This document shows, one piece after another, positions 19,041 to 28,185 of a DNA stretch of 64,000 nucleotides. This stretch comes from Gammaproteobacteria bacterium (lineage in GTDB: Bacteria; Pseudomonadota; Gammaproteobacteria; Chromatiales; Chromatiaceae). A model generated the notes under the pieces. That model was not told where the DNA came from. It ran no database searches and saw only the letters and a program-made list of their open reading frames with translations. Made by a program: the position numbers and the translations under genes. The number at the start of each line of letters is the position of its first letter. Position 1 is the stretch's first letter. The stretch lies in assembly GCA_015490795.1 (NCBI GenBank), contig WFXD01000062.1, positions 1 through 64,000 of the forward strand, given 5' to 3'.

Positions 19041-21278
19041 ATGCCCAACAACAGACACCTTCAACCGCCCGCCTCTCTTTTCCCAGGCATCTCCAGCCTG
19101 TTCCGCAAACGCCAATACCTCCAGCTACTGTTGATCTTGCTGCTGTTCAGCAGCCCAGGCTGGGGCGCCAATGGGCTCACGCTAAAAGATGGAAAGCCCT
19201 TTTGTGAAGCCTATAAGTGTAGCCATATACTGCCGGAAGCCGATAGCTTCCAGCAATCAAAGACGATCTCCCTGCCTGTCATTGAGGCACTGAAAGGGGG
19301 CAAGGTCTTCGCCTATATTTTTCTCTCGACCGATCTGGTTGATATCCCCGCCTACTCTGGCAAGCCGATGGTGACACTCATCGCTATCAGCCCTGAAGGT
19401 ACTATCCTGAACGCCGAAATTGTCCACCATAGCGAACCTATCCTGCTGGTCGGAATTCCGGAATCTGTACTTGGGATCTTTATGGGGCAATATATCGGCA
19501 AAAATATTGCCGATAAATTTGAGATTACCTCCGGTGGAACACTCAGCCAGGGGGCAGATAAAGCTGAAAGCGAACCGCAACATGGCAAGGCCTCAGGGGC
19601 CGGTGGAAATGTCCCCATCGACATGATCACGGGGGCCACTGTAACCGCTCAGGTGATGGATCAAACCCTGATCACCTCTGGCCGCATGGTCGCGCAGGCA
19701 CTGGGCATTCTGCCACCCGACGAGACCCGCATCGTCACCTGGCATGCAGAGTATCAACCCAAGACCTGGGACGATCTGGTCAAAGAGGGGAGCATCGGTC
19801 ATCTCTTTGTGCCCACGGCTGATCTGGTCTCAACCGCAGACAAAGACGAGGCCTGGGTCGACATCTATTTTGCCGACATCACACAGCCTGTCATCGGCAT
19901 CAACATGCTGGGCGAATCAAACTACAACTGGGCAAAGGAGAATGCAGGAGAAGACGGCAAGATCTTTATTATCGTCTCCAACGGCAAGGACAGCTACAAG
20001 GGGTCGGGCTTTGTCCGCGGTGGCATATTCGAACGCTTCTATTTTCAGCAGGGGTTCAATAAATATGTTTTTCGCGACCTCAACTACGAGCACCTTTATG
20101 GAATAAAGATCGAAGGCGCCCCGGACTTTAAAGAGAGTGGCCTCTTTTTTCTGCACGATGCCAATTTCGATTCATCCGACCGCTGGCAGTTCTACTATAT
20201 CGCCAGCCATCTGACCGGCGAGACCGCCACCTCGAAGGTATTTAAAACCTACAGCGTAGATTTTCAACTCCCCGAAAAGTATTTTGATCTCAAGATTATC
20301 GAGAAAGAGCATGAACCCACGCTGGTTGAAAAGATGTGGAAGATGAAGCTTGGAGAGGTGATACTGCTCACCATCTTCCTGGCGGTCACTCTCTTTCTGT
20401 TTGTCCGGCGTGACCTGATCAGAAGCTCTGCCAGACGGCTGGATGCGGTGCACATCACCATCCTGATACTCTCCGTGGTGATTGTGGGGCTGATACTGAA
20501 ATCTCCCCCCTCCATGACCCATCTCTACCCGCTGCTGCACAGCTTTGAGAATGGCTTTCAGCTGGATCTCTATCTCTCCGATCCCGTCCAGTTCGTCTTT
20601 TGGATCGCTATTGCACTGAGCCTCATCTGGTTTGGGCGCGGCTGGTTTTGCGGCTGGATCTGCCCCTATGGCGCACTGCTTGAACTTACTCACCGCCTGT
20701 CACGGCGCATACTGCCCAAAAAGTATAACTACAACTTTCCACCCAGGGTGCATGAGGTGTTGAGGAGGCTGCGCTATGTGATCTTCTTTGCGCTGATCGG
20801 CATCTCTCTTTTCTCGGTTGAGATGGCCGAACGCCTCACTGAAGTGGAGCCTTTCAAGACCACCTGGCTGGTCGGCATCTTCTCCCGCGAGTGGTATCTG
20901 GTGCTCTACTGGTTTGCGCTGTTTGGCATTGGCATCTTTATCTACCGTTTTTTCTGTCGCTATCTCTGCCCATTGGGTGCCGCATTCTCCATCGCCAGCT
21001 ACTTCCAGATCGACCGAATCAAGCGCTACGACTTCTGCAAAAGCTGCAACGTCTGCGAGGTCAACTGTGACTCCATGGCGATCAATCGCAAGGGGGAGAT
21101 CAACCGCTATGAGTGCTACTCCTGCTTTGAATGCGAGCAGGCCTATCATGACGAAGAGGTCTGCCCTCCACTTGTCTATCTGAAGAAGGGCAAACTGGAA
21201 AAGATAAGCAAGGCGGATCTGAAAACCATTCAGGAGCGGTTGAAACACCAAGACAGTTGCGGGAAAGGCGCTCATTGA
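19041..21278 (+). CDS. nosR: NosR, membrane flavo-iron-sulfur protein of N2O respiration
   Basis: About 745 residues from the ATG at 19041; an in-frame TTG at 19020 is an alternative, and no clear ribosome binding site decides. An N-terminal signal anchor is followed by a periplasmic FMN-binding domain with the flavinylation motif ITGATVTAQ (near residue 197). Several TM helices follow, with two CX3CP motifs, CGWICPYG and CRYLCPLG. The cytoplasmic tail has two 4Fe-4S motifs (CKSCNVCEVNC and CYSCFECEQA...C). NosR passes electrons from quinol toward NosZ and supports its expression or maturation. The 3' end is close to the nosD start. Confidence 0.95.
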   Translation: MPNNRHLQPPASLFPGISSLFRKRQYLQLLLILLLFSSPGWGANGLTLKDGKPFCEAYKCSHILPEADSFQQSKTISLPVIEALKGGKVFAYIFLSTDLVDIPAYSGKPMVTLIAISPEGTILNAEIVHHSEPILLVGIPESVLGIFMGQYIGKNIADKFEITSGGTLSQGADKAESEPQHGKASGAGGNVPIDMITGATVTAQVMDQTLITSGRMVAQALGILPPDETRIVTWHAEYQPKTWDDLVKEGSIGHLFVPTADLVSTADKDEAWVDIYFADITQPVIGINMLGESNYNWAKENAGEDGKIFIIVSNGKDSYKGSGFVRGGIFERFYFQQGFNKYVFRDLNYEHLYGIKIEGAPDFKESGLFFLHDANFDSSDRWQFYYIASHLTGETATSKVFKTYSVDFQLPEKYFDLKIIEKEHEPTLVEKMWKMKLGEVILLTIFLAVTLFLFVRRDLIRSSARRLDAVHITILILSVVIVGLILKSPPSMTHLYPLLHSFENGFQLDLYLSDPVQFVFWIAIALSLIWFGRGWFCGWICPYGALLELTHRLSRRILPKKYNYNFPPRVHEVLRRLRYVIFFALIGISLFSVEMAERLTEVEPFKTTWLVGIFSREWYLVLYWFALFGIGIFIYRFFCRYLCPLGAAFSIASYFQIDRIKRYDFCKSCNVCEVNCDSMAINRKGEINRYECYSCFECEQAYHDEEVCPPLVYLKKGKLEKISKADLKTIQERLKHQDSCGKGAH

Positions 21279-21361
21279 TCACCCTGCCACTATTTCACCG
21301 CCCAACTTCAAGATTCAATGGCCGCGCACTGCCGCGCAGCAAACCGATATTGCTTTCGGAG

Positions 21362-22699
21362 ATGGGGCCTGCCCCCGGTTTTTGGGCGCCCCTGTCCCGC
21401 TTCCGGTTTCTGCTTGACAAGAGACAGAGAGGCATTGCCTCATCTCTGTTGCTGCTCTTTGCCGCCACCACACCTGCGGCCGATCTTCAGGTTCCCAGCA
21501 GGCAGTTTCCCACCATCAGCAGCGCCATCAGCGCTGCCAATGATGGTGACAGCATCCATCTCGCCACTGGTGTTTTTCAAGAGAACATCACGCTTGATAA
21601 AGCGCTTACGCTACTTGGCAGCCCGGATAACAGATCCATTATCGACGGCTCAGGCAGCGGCACCGTTATTACCATAACCAGCCCAAATGCCCGTGTTTCC
21701 GGGGTGGCAGTGCGCAATAGCGGCGATATTATTGAAGATTCGGACGCCTGCATCTATGCCACGAAAGAGGCCACCAACATAAAGCTGGATGGCAACTCAC
21801 TCACTCAGTGCGCCTTTGGCATCTGGATCAATGGCAGCCACAATCCGGTGGTGATCAACAACACGGTTACAGGGTATCAAAAGAGGCTCATCTCTGACCG
21901 TGGAAACGGCATCCATATCTGGAACATTCAGAACGGGCTGATCAAAGAGAACCGGGTGTTCGGGGTTCGCGATGGCATCTATCTCTCAAACACCAGCCGA
22001 TCATCCATTGAAGACAATGTCATGGATTCAGTGCGCTTCGGCATCCACTATATGTATAACGACAACAACCGGGTTACCGGCAATACCACCTGCAACTCCA
22101 CGGTTGGGCAGGCCATGATGTTCTCAAAACGGCTGGTCATCAGCCATAATGCCATGATCAATAACAGAGACCACGGTATGCTGCTGCGCGCCATCTATGA
22201 CTCCAAAATCCATGGCAACATTGCCTATGGCAACAACAAGGGCATCTTCATCAACGACTCCGACTTCAATGAAATCACAGGCAACTGGGTTGAAGGAAAC
22301 GCCGTTGGCGTCGCAGTGATGGCTGGCGCTGAAAATACCCAGGTGGTTGGCAACAATTTTGTCTCAAACCCGGTGCAGGTGCTCTTCTCCTGGCGCTTTT
22401 CACTCTATTGGAACAATGAAGAGAGGGGCAACTACTGGAGCGATTATCTTGGCTGGGACTACGATGGTGATGGGATAGGTGACAGGATATACTACGCCTC
22501 AAATCGAATGGATCATCTGATGCATCGCCACCCAAAAATGAGGCTGCTTGCATTGAGTCCGGTGATTCAGCTTCTACAGGCCCTTGAGACCCGCTTTCCC
22601 GTACTGCGTTCAGCCAGCGTTATTGATAAAAAACCTGCTATGCACCCGACAACACCCATACCAGACCAGGTCACGGCTCCGGAAAAGGCATGTCTGTAA
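21362..22699 (+). CDS. nosD: NosD, periplasmic copper-site maturation protein
   Basis: A right-handed beta-helix protein of the NosD family. A signal peptide (RGIASSLLLLFAATTPAADL) is followed by FPTISSAISAANDGDSI and many degenerate 22-24 residue repeats with N-x-I/V-x-x-N turns (for example GNNKGIFINDSDFNEITGN). It helps NosFY assemble the CuZ centre. The start is uncertain. The ATG at 21362 is used, but a TTG at 21257 would extend the protein and overlap nosR. The 3' end overlaps nosF by 10 bp. Confidence 0.93.
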   Translation: MGPAPGFWAPLSRFRFLLDKRQRGIASSLLLLFAATTPAADLQVPSRQFPTISSAISAANDGDSIHLATGVFQENITLDKALTLLGSPDNRSIIDGSGSGTVITITSPNARVSGVAVRNSGDIIEDSDACIYATKEATNIKLDGNSLTQCAFGIWINGSHNPVVINNTVTGYQKRLISDRGNGIHIWNIQNGLIKENRVFGVRDGIYLSNTSRSSIEDNVMDSVRFGIHYMYNDNNRVTGNTTCNSTVGQAMMFSKRLVISHNAMINNRDHGMLLRAIYDSKIHGNIAYGNNKGIFINDSDFNEITGNWVEGNAVGVAVMAGAENTQVVGNNFVSNPVQVLFSWRFSLYWNNEERGNYWSDYLGWDYDGDGIGDRIYYASNRMDHLMHRHPKMRLLALSPVIQLLQALETRFPVLRSASVIDKKPAMHPTTPIPDQVTAPEKACL

Positions 22700-23685
22700 C
22701 CGCACCGTCACCCACCGTTATGACCAGCGCCGGAGCTACCAGCTCCGCGCAAGGGGCCGCGCCTATTCTCTCCCTCTCCGGGATAGGCAAGCATTTCCCC
22801 GGCAAAGAGGTGCTGAAATCCATTGACCTGCACATTGCACCCGGGCAGCTGATGGCGCTGGTTGGCAACAATGGTCAAGGCAAGACAACGCTGATGAAAC
22901 TGATCCTTGGCCTGCTTGCACCCGATGCAGGCAAGATCCTGATCAACGGAGAGACCGCCGGCACCAGCCGGTCAACCGCTCAAAAGGCTATCTTTGGCTA
23001 TCTACCCGAGACCACCGCTTTCTACCCCAACCTGACCGGTCAAGAGACATTACGCTACCTCTCATCACTCAAGCAGGGGGGAGAGACCAGAATCACCGAG
23101 GCGCTGGCAATTGTTGGCTTGGAACATGCTGCAAAACAGCGCATAAAGACCTACTCAAAAGGGATGAAACAGCGCCTTGGGCTGGCCCAGGCACTGCTTG
23201 GTGACCCAAAACTGCTGCTGCTCGATGAGCCTACAAACGGACTGGACCCTTCCGGTATTCATGAGTTCTATCAAATCCTAGGCCAGCTCAAAGCCCAAGG
23301 CGTTGCTATATTAATGTCCAGTCATCTGCTGGCGGAGATTGAACCCAGGTCAGACACCATCGCACTGCTTAAGGATGGCATCATCAGCGCGCATGGAACC
23401 GTTGATAAACTCATAAACGACGCTGAGCTGCCCAGCATTATTAAGTTTCAGAAAGGCCCCCGTTTTAACGAAGAAGCCCTGGACCAAATACTCCAGCAGC
23501 ACACCACAGAGAAGAGATACCTTGAGCAGTCAGGGCTCTTTGTGCTTACATGCCACCCTGTCCACAAGCAGGCACTGCTATTGGCGCTGCTCTCTGCTGA
23601 CAGGCTGGTTGGCAAACTTATCGTTAACGACCCTGGCCTTGAAGAGCTTTTTCTACAGCTAAACAGCGGCCTGAAAATAACCTGA
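22690..23685 (+). CDS. nosF: NosF, ABC transporter ATPase for NosZ maturation
   Basis: A 331-residue ABC ATPase. Walker A is NNGQGKTT; the degenerate signature region is KTYSKGMKQRLGLA, and Walker B is LLLLDEPTNGLDP. The Q-loop and H-loop (MSSHLL) are in place. The first about 20 residues are an unconserved Ser/Thr/Ala-rich extension. With NosY it forms the transporter thought to supply sulfur or an intermediate for CuZ. It overlaps nosD by 10 bp and precedes nosY by 13 bp. Confidence 0.95.
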   Translation: MSVTAPSPTVMTSAGATSSAQGAAPILSLSGIGKHFPGKEVLKSIDLHIAPGQLMALVGNNGQGKTTLMKLILGLLAPDAGKILINGETAGTSRSTAQKAIFGYLPETTAFYPNLTGQETLRYLSSLKQGGETRITEALAIVGLEHAAKQRIKTYSKGMKQRLGLAQALLGDPKLLLLDEPTNGLDPSGIHEFYQILGQLKAQGVAILMSSHLLAEIEPRSDTIALLKDGIISAHGTVDKLINDAELPSIIKFQKGPRFNEEALDQILQQHTTEKRYLEQSGLFVLTCHPVHKQALLLALLSADRLVGKLIVNDPGLEELFLQLNSGLKIT

Positions 23686-23698
23686 CAGCAGATCCTTA

Positions 23699-24514
23699 AT
23701 GTCTACCTCCACCATCTTGTTTGCCATAGCACGAAAAGAGTTCATTGACCATCTGCGCAACGGCTGGATCATTGCTGTTGGCCTGGCCTTTGCGGTCTTC
23801 TCACTCCTTATCACCTTTGCCGGCTTTGGGTTTACCGGCTCTGTCGGGGTTGGGCAGGAACAGGGTACGCTCTTCAGCCTAATCAACCTGGTGATCTACC
23901 TCGTTCCACTGCTTGGCCTGCTGCTAAGCTATGACGGGATAGCCGGTGAACACGAGCGCGGCACCCTTGACCTGTTAAGAAGCTATCCATTCAATACCGC
24001 TCTTTTGCTCTATGGCAAATGGCTTGGACTGTTTATGGTGCTTACTGCAACCCTGATTGTCGGATTAACTGCACCAGCAGCTATCTCTATATACAGCGGA
24101 CACACCCTGCAAGCCTGGACGCTGCTGCTTATAACCTCAGTATGGATTGGCGCCATCTTTATCTCCATCGCCATCATGTTTTCTGTTTTGATTCTGGATC
24201 GTGGAAAACTGATCGCCATCGCCATTGGCATCTGGCTGCTGTTTGTTGTGCTGTTTGATCTTGGCATTATCGGCATATTGGTCTCCACAGAGGGCAATGT
24301 TCCAATGAGCCTGGTTAATCTTCTCTTTTATCTGAACCCCACAGCACTCTATCGCCTTCTCTCTATTGACCTCATGATGGATGATGCGATGATCACGCAA
24401 CTCGGGTTAATGGGGCAGATCCCTCCAACACCTGCACTTTTTGCTGCCATTACGACCTGGACTATCATACCCACAGCCATTGCCGGATGGCGCATCAGCG
24501 CCTTAGGCAAATAG
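23699..24514 (+). CDS. nosY: NosY, ABC transporter permease for NosZ maturation
   Basis: A 271-residue membrane protein with about six TM segments (first at 22-47). The cytoplasmic loop GIAGEHERGTLDLLRSYP is typical of ABC-2 type permeases and of NosY. It partners NosF and NosD. It begins 13 bp after nosF and ends 14 bp before the nosL start, inside one operon. Confidence 0.94.
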   Translation: MSTSTILFAIARKEFIDHLRNGWIIAVGLAFAVFSLLITFAGFGFTGSVGVGQEQGTLFSLINLVIYLVPLLGLLLSYDGIAGEHERGTLDLLRSYPFNTALLLYGKWLGLFMVLTATLIVGLTAPAAISIYSGHTLQAWTLLLITSVWIGAIFISIAIMFSVLILDRGKLIAIAIGIWLLFVVLFDLGIIGILVSTEGNVPMSLVNLLFYLNPTALYRLLSIDLMMDDAMITQLGLMGQIPPTPALFAAITTWTIIPTAIAGWRISALGK

Positions 24515-24528
24515 AACTGGACCAAGAG

Positions 24529-25104
24529 ATGAACAGATACCCTCATGTTTTATTTTTATTACTGACCATGACGCTCTCCAGCGGCTGTAGTGAAGACAGC
24601 AATAACAACGCCACAATCTCCCCCAAGAATCTGACACGGGATGCCGTATGCATGCTGGATGGCATGATACTGCTTGATCACCCCGGCCCCAAGGGGCAGG
24701 TCATCTTCAAAAACGGTGAGTCACACTTTTTTTGTGATACTAAAGGACTATTCTCTGCGCTCTACGATCCCAACTACAAAATGAAAATCAAGCAGGCCTT
24801 TGTTCAGGATTTTGGCAAACGCAAATGGGGCAGCTATAATGATCGCTGGATTACTGTAGAGCAGGCCTTTTTTGTACTGGGCAGCAGCAAGCTTGGCGCT
24901 ATGGGACCTACCCTGGCCACGTTTAGCGTCCGCGCTGATGCCGATAACTTCGCAAAAGAGTTTGGCGGTTCAGTGCTGGCCTTTAACGAACTCGATGAAG
25001 AGAAGTTTGAAGCCTATCAGACACACATCCGCCAACAGCTGCGAGACACCATGAGCGATACTTCAGCCCCTGATAGCAGCGAGGCGGTGCATCAGCATCA
25101 CTAG
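24529..25104 (+). CDS. nosL: NosL, outer-face copper chaperone lipoprotein
   Basis: About 191 residues from the ATG at 24529. This start puts the lipobox LSSGC at the end of a normal signal peptide; the upstream in-frame start at 24487 would bury it. NosL signatures include RDAVCMLDGMILLDHPGPKG, FKNGESHFFCDTKG and the later AFFVLGSSKLGAMGP. It delivers Cu(I) to apo-NosZ. The C-terminus ends HQHH, a possible metal ligand. Its TAG stop (25102-25104) is formed by the first bases of the inverted repeat of the element at 25100-25294, so the native C-terminus may have been altered by that insertion. Confidence 0.93.
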   Translation: MNRYPHVLFLLLTMTLSSGCSEDSNNNATISPKNLTRDAVCMLDGMILLDHPGPKGQVIFKNGESHFFCDTKGLFSALYDPNYKMKIKQAFVQDFGKRKWGSYNDRWITVEQAFFVLGSSKLGAMGPTLATFSVRADADNFAKEFGGSVLAFNELDEEKFEAYQTHIRQQLRDTMSDTSAPDSSEAVHQHH

Positions 25105-25294
25105 GGGGTGTTCTCAATTACCTAAGTGAGCGTGATTCTGAGGTATTTTTTGTGCTGGCACCAACAGTAGGCGCTTTGGGCGAGGTGCGGTGAGGCGTAC
25201 GTAATAGCTACTCTATTGCAACGAACCGCAACGCCGCCAGCGTGAAAAAGGGCCAGAATCTCGCCACGAACGGTGATTGAGAACACCCCCTAGT
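25100..25294. mobile_element. MITE-like element with 23-bp terminal inverted repeats
   Basis: A 195-bp stretch with no gene. The ends are ACTAGGGGGTGTTCTCAATT... and its inverse, 23 bp long (25100-25122 and 25272-25294) with one mismatch. Similarity continues inward in patches (GATTCTG, TTTTT, GCTGGC). The middle can pair (TGCGGT...ACCGCA), so the whole element may fold as one long imperfect hairpin. No transposase is present, so it would be non-autonomous. The CTAG at each end could be a target duplication or part of the repeat. It sits between convergent nosL and the nuclease gene and could act as a two-way terminator. Confidence 0.75.
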
Positions 25295-25300
25295 TACTGA

Positions 25301-25843
25301 TTATGGATCATGAGGCGCATTCTCTTTGGGCGGCTCATGATTTCCGCTACGCCACTCCCATGGCATCACAAATTTAGCACGCCATAATCCAAGCCTCAGG
25401 GTGCGTGCAACACCCTGAACGCGCTTATATCTATCACTTTGCGCCGGATCATACACCGCCCAACCACCCAGCACTGCCTGCTGATTAATGTCAATCCGCT
25501 GAGGCGGATCACCAACCCAGCAAGTCGCCATCAGACGACCTTTGTCATCGGTTTTGGTGCCCTCACAGCTCAATGGGTTATGGGCAATCAATTTTGCAAG
25601 TTTCTCTGCGGCAACCACACCACAGCGAAACTTGTAATACTCCTTTTTAGTGAAACAGATCTGATCCAGGTCTGGGGCATCCATCTCCTGCATCACAACC
25701 TGCTGACCATTGATCTCAACCGTTCTGCCATCAATAACTTTGGCATCCCCTTTGACAATCCAGGTGACCTCCGCAAACACCATACAAGGAGCAAGCAGCA
25801 ACACCGCTACACCAACTCGCATCACACGCAATGATTGAACCAT
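25301..25843 (-). CDS. Secreted thermonuclease-family (SNase-like) protein
   Basis: A 180-residue protein with a signal peptide (VAVLLLAPCMVFAEV). An SNase-like barrel follows: DAKVIDGRTVEINGQQVVMQ, EMDAPDLDQIC, CGVVAAEKLAKLI, LSCEGTKTDDKGRLMATCWV and GGWAVYD. The spacing fits the thermonuclease family, but typical catalytic arginines are partly replaced (DAPDLDQ for the usual DAPE...Q). Nuclease activity is therefore not certain. Paired cysteines suggest disulfides. It lies 42 bp after ctaA, same strand, and converges with nosL across the MITE-like element. Confidence 0.75.
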   Translation of the reverse strand: MVQSLRVMRVGVAVLLLAPCMVFAEVTWIVKGDAKVIDGRTVEINGQQVVMQEMDAPDLDQICFTKKEYYKFRCGVVAAEKLAKLIAHNPLSCEGTKTDDKGRLMATCWVGDPPQRIDINQQAVLGGWAVYDPAQSDRYKRVQGVARTLRLGLWRAKFVMPWEWRSGNHEPPKENAPHDP

Positions 25844-25885
25844 ACTATTTGAACCCCTGGAAAGATTTTAAAGATAAGCAACTGG

Positions 25886-26941
25886 CTACTCACCATTTGC
25901 CTGGGCCTTGGAAGCCATCGTCAGCTGTTGCAATACAAAGAGCGCCGCAGTGAAGAGCAAAAGCCCCCCTCCCTGATGAGCTGAGGCCAAAGGTATAGGG
26001 ACGTGCAGCAACAGAGTCGAAATACCCAGTGTAACCTGAAGCAGCAGCGCCCCAAGCAGGAGGTTCATCCCCAGACGCACCCTCGAACTTAGTTCAAATT
26101 GTCTTGAGCGCCACCAGAGTATCGGAATCAGAAAAAACAGCAGCGTTGCCAAAACGCGATGATCGAACTGGACTGTTGCAATATTTTCAAAAAAATTCCT
26201 CCATAGCGGAGCAAGCCGAAAAATGCCCTCCGGTATAATCTGGCCATTCATCAACGGAAAGGTATTATAGGCAAACCCGGCCTTTAATCCTGCAACAAAG
26301 CCGCCTGACAGCAGCGTAATAAAAATCAAGCCGGTAACGATACGGGAGAACCCCAAAACCTGTCTGGCATCGCCGAAAGAGCGCTCCGGTTCGCGCTTGA
26401 AGAAGAGTCCCAGCGCCACCCAGAATATATAGCCATAAACCAGCACCGCCAGCCCAAAATGCGCAGTTAAACGATATTGGCTTACCTGCGGGTTATCAAC
26501 CAGTCCGCTTTTCACCATGTACCACCCCAGCAGCCCTTGCAACCCACCCAGCACAAACATTGCAACCAGTTTGGGCGTGAGCTTGCGGCTGACCTGGCGT
26601 GTGGCGATAAAAAAGAGCATGGGAAGGAGGAAGAGTATACCAATAAGCCGCCCCAGGATACGATGCAGATACTCAAACCAGAAAATGGACTTGAACTCCT
26701 CCAGATTGAAATGGGAGTTTACCTTCTTATACTGCGGCGAATGCTGATACAGCTCAAAGACCGCATTCCACTCCACCTGGTTCATTGGCGGAAGCACGCC
26801 CGTAATCGGCTCCCACTTCACCATAGAAAGCCCGGAGCCTGTCAGGCGCGTGACGCCTCCGAGTATAACCATGGCAAAGATTGTGACACAACAGACAAAT
26901 AACCAGATCGCAACAGGTCGCTGGTTTGTGGTAGATTTCAT
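25886..26941 (-). CDS. ctaA: Haem A synthase (CtaA/COX15 family)
   Basis: About 351 residues from the ATG at 26941 (MKSTTNQRPVAIWLF), chosen because it places TM1 at the N-terminus; the track start upstream adds 13 polar residues. Eight TM helices. Family motifs are GGVTRLTGSGLSMVKWEPITG, FKSIFWFEYLHRILGR (haem His), RLTAHFGLAVLVYG, FDHRVLA and ASAHQGGG. It converts haem O to haem A. With the haem O synthase at 30051-30911 it supplies the haem for the divergently encoded oxidase-like enzyme at 27413-29922. Confidence 0.93.
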   Translation of the reverse strand: MKSTTNQRPVAIWLFVCCVTIFAMVILGGVTRLTGSGLSMVKWEPITGVLPPMNQVEWNAVFELYQHSPQYKKVNSHFNLEEFKSIFWFEYLHRILGRLIGILFLLPMLFFIATRQVSRKLTPKLVAMFVLGGLQGLLGWYMVKSGLVDNPQVSQYRLTAHFGLAVLVYGYIFWVALGLFFKREPERSFGDARQVLGFSRIVTGLIFITLLSGGFVAGLKAGFAYNTFPLMNGQIIPEGIFRLAPLWRNFFENIATVQFDHRVLATLLFFLIPILWWRSRQFELSSRVRLGMNLLLGALLLQVTLGISTLLLHVPIPLASAHQGGGLLLFTAALFVLQQLTMASKAQANGE

Positions 26942-27067
26942 GGCTTCTGCTCTGCCCTCGAGACCGGGCTTAAATAACAAAGACCGGCGATATTACCAAA
27001 TAGATCCCCAATGGCAAACAGCCACCTGAAAAGTTGACATAAAAAGCGGGTTAAAATCTGCGACAAA

Positions 27068-27081
27068 TTGACACAGATCAA
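27068..27081. promoter_or_regulatory. FNR/DNR-like palindrome between ctaA and the oxidase-like operon
   Basis: TTGACACAGATCAA (TTGAC-N4-ATCAA) matches the FNR/DNR class at all but one position. It lies 126 bp upstream of ctaA and 331 bp upstream of the small subunit gene at 27413, and could serve either. It is the only site recognised in the 471-bp gap 26942-27412. Its presence in front of an oxidase-like operon suggests expression at low oxygen or in NO, not under full aeration. Confidence 0.6.
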
Positions 27082-27412
27082 AAGCAAACCGTGCGACCGA
27101 TGCTCTAATGCCGAGGAACCTGAAAATGGGTCGCTGTGACGTTAATCCCCCTTCACTTTTTAGGGGCTTTTCAGGCACTTACCAAAGCATGACTGGCTCC
27201 AGCCGTATATTGACCGAGTGGGAATAGAGGGCAGGAGAGAGTACTGTTTTTCTTCTGGGCCAAGCGATTAAGCAGGCCTGGGGCAGGTAGGCTCTGAAAA
27301 ATATATGAAAAATGTCTGCATTTTTCTGTTACGCAGGATGGTGCAGGGGCATCGCAGCGAAAATAAATTGCCGGTTTACACCATTTTACAACAACAGCAT
27401 AGGAGACAGCCC

Positions 27413-27583
27413 ATGGCTGACGAAAACAACACTGATGAGAGAGAAGAAGAAAAGATCTCTCCGTGGCAACAAATGATCGACAATCCGTTTCTACTGCTTT
27501 TTATCGGCGTAGCAATGCCTACTGTGTTCTACACGCTGTGGGGAGTCATGGAAATTGCTTCACTTCCTGTCGCTCCATACTAG
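27413..27583 (+). CDS. Small single-TM subunit (subunit IIa-like) of the haem-copper enzyme
   Basis: A 56-residue protein with an acidic N-terminus (DENNTDEREEEK) and one TM helix at about residues 19-45. It starts at the ATG at 27413, with AGGAGA 7 bases upstream; longer in-frame starts lack this site. The position, directly before subunits II and I, mirrors the order IIa-II-I of ba3-type oxidases, whose subunit IIa is a single helix. The assignment rests on size, topology and context, not on clear sequence identity. Confidence 0.75.
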   Translation: MADENNTDEREEEKISPWQQMIDNPFLLLFIGVAMPTVFYTLWGVMEIASLPVAPY

Positions 27584-27636
27584 GCCACACAGCTTAGTCA
27601 CAGTATTTACTTGAATTTATAAGAGGGGAGTAACGC

Positions 27637-28179
27637 ATGACTTCATTTTTGCCTCCAGCCCAGAAGAACTGGTGGGCCGTGCCGGTGGGTCGCCAGGAGA
27701 TCATCTGGATTGCAATTGCGCTGGTTTGGTGCCTGATTATGTTTTTCATGATGCCTCTATGGCATGTGTATGGTAACCAGAACATCGCTAACGAAGCGTA
27801 CAAGGTCACACCGGCCAAGTACCAAGCAAAAGTTAACGAGATGATCGAAAAGTACAAGGTTCGCGAAGAGACCGCCATGAAAATACCCGTGGTCGCACCG
27901 CCTGATGGCGCCGATGTCTACCTGCTGGCGCGCCTTTGGCAGTGGTACCCAATGCTGGAACTCAAAAAAGACGTAACCTATCGTCTTCACCTGAACTCCA
28001 TCGACTGGAACCATGGCTTTTCCTTGCAGCCTGTCAATATCAATATTCAGGTCGTCCCGGGCTACGAAATGGTCCTGAACATAACGCCTAACAAAGCAGG
28101 TGAGTACACGATTGTCTGTAATGAATATTGCGGCATCATGCACCACAGCATGCTGGGCAAGATCTGGGTGAAGGAGTAA
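27637..28179 (+). CDS. CuA-containing subunit II of a B-family haem-copper oxidoreductase
   Basis: A 180-residue protein with one TM helix (about residues 21-41), then a periplasmic cupredoxin domain. The CuA ligands are all present: His126 (WNHGF), Cys161 and Cys165 in CNEYCGIMHHSM, His169 and Met172. It accepts electrons from a periplasmic cytochrome c or cupredoxin and feeds subunit I. A spacer of about 50 residues between helix and cupredoxin (ANEAYKVTPAKYQAKVNEMI) is predicted helical. Followed 6 bp later by subunit I. In an NO reductase reading, this is the CuA subunit seen in NorSY-type enzymes. Confidence 0.9.
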   Translation: MTSFLPPAQKNWWAVPVGRQEIIWIAIALVWCLIMFFMMPLWHVYGNQNIANEAYKVTPAKYQAKVNEMIEKYKVREETAMKIPVVAPPDGADVYLLARLWQWYPMLELKKDVTYRLHLNSIDWNHGFSLQPVNINIQVVPGYEMVLNITPNKAGEYTIVCNEYCGIMHHSMLGKIWVKE

Positions 28180-28185
28180 TTAAAA

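Noticed and set aside
26993-27178. 61-residue minus-strand frame upstream of ctaA
   Set aside because: It covers the FNR-like palindrome and lacks coding features; treated as regulatory DNA.
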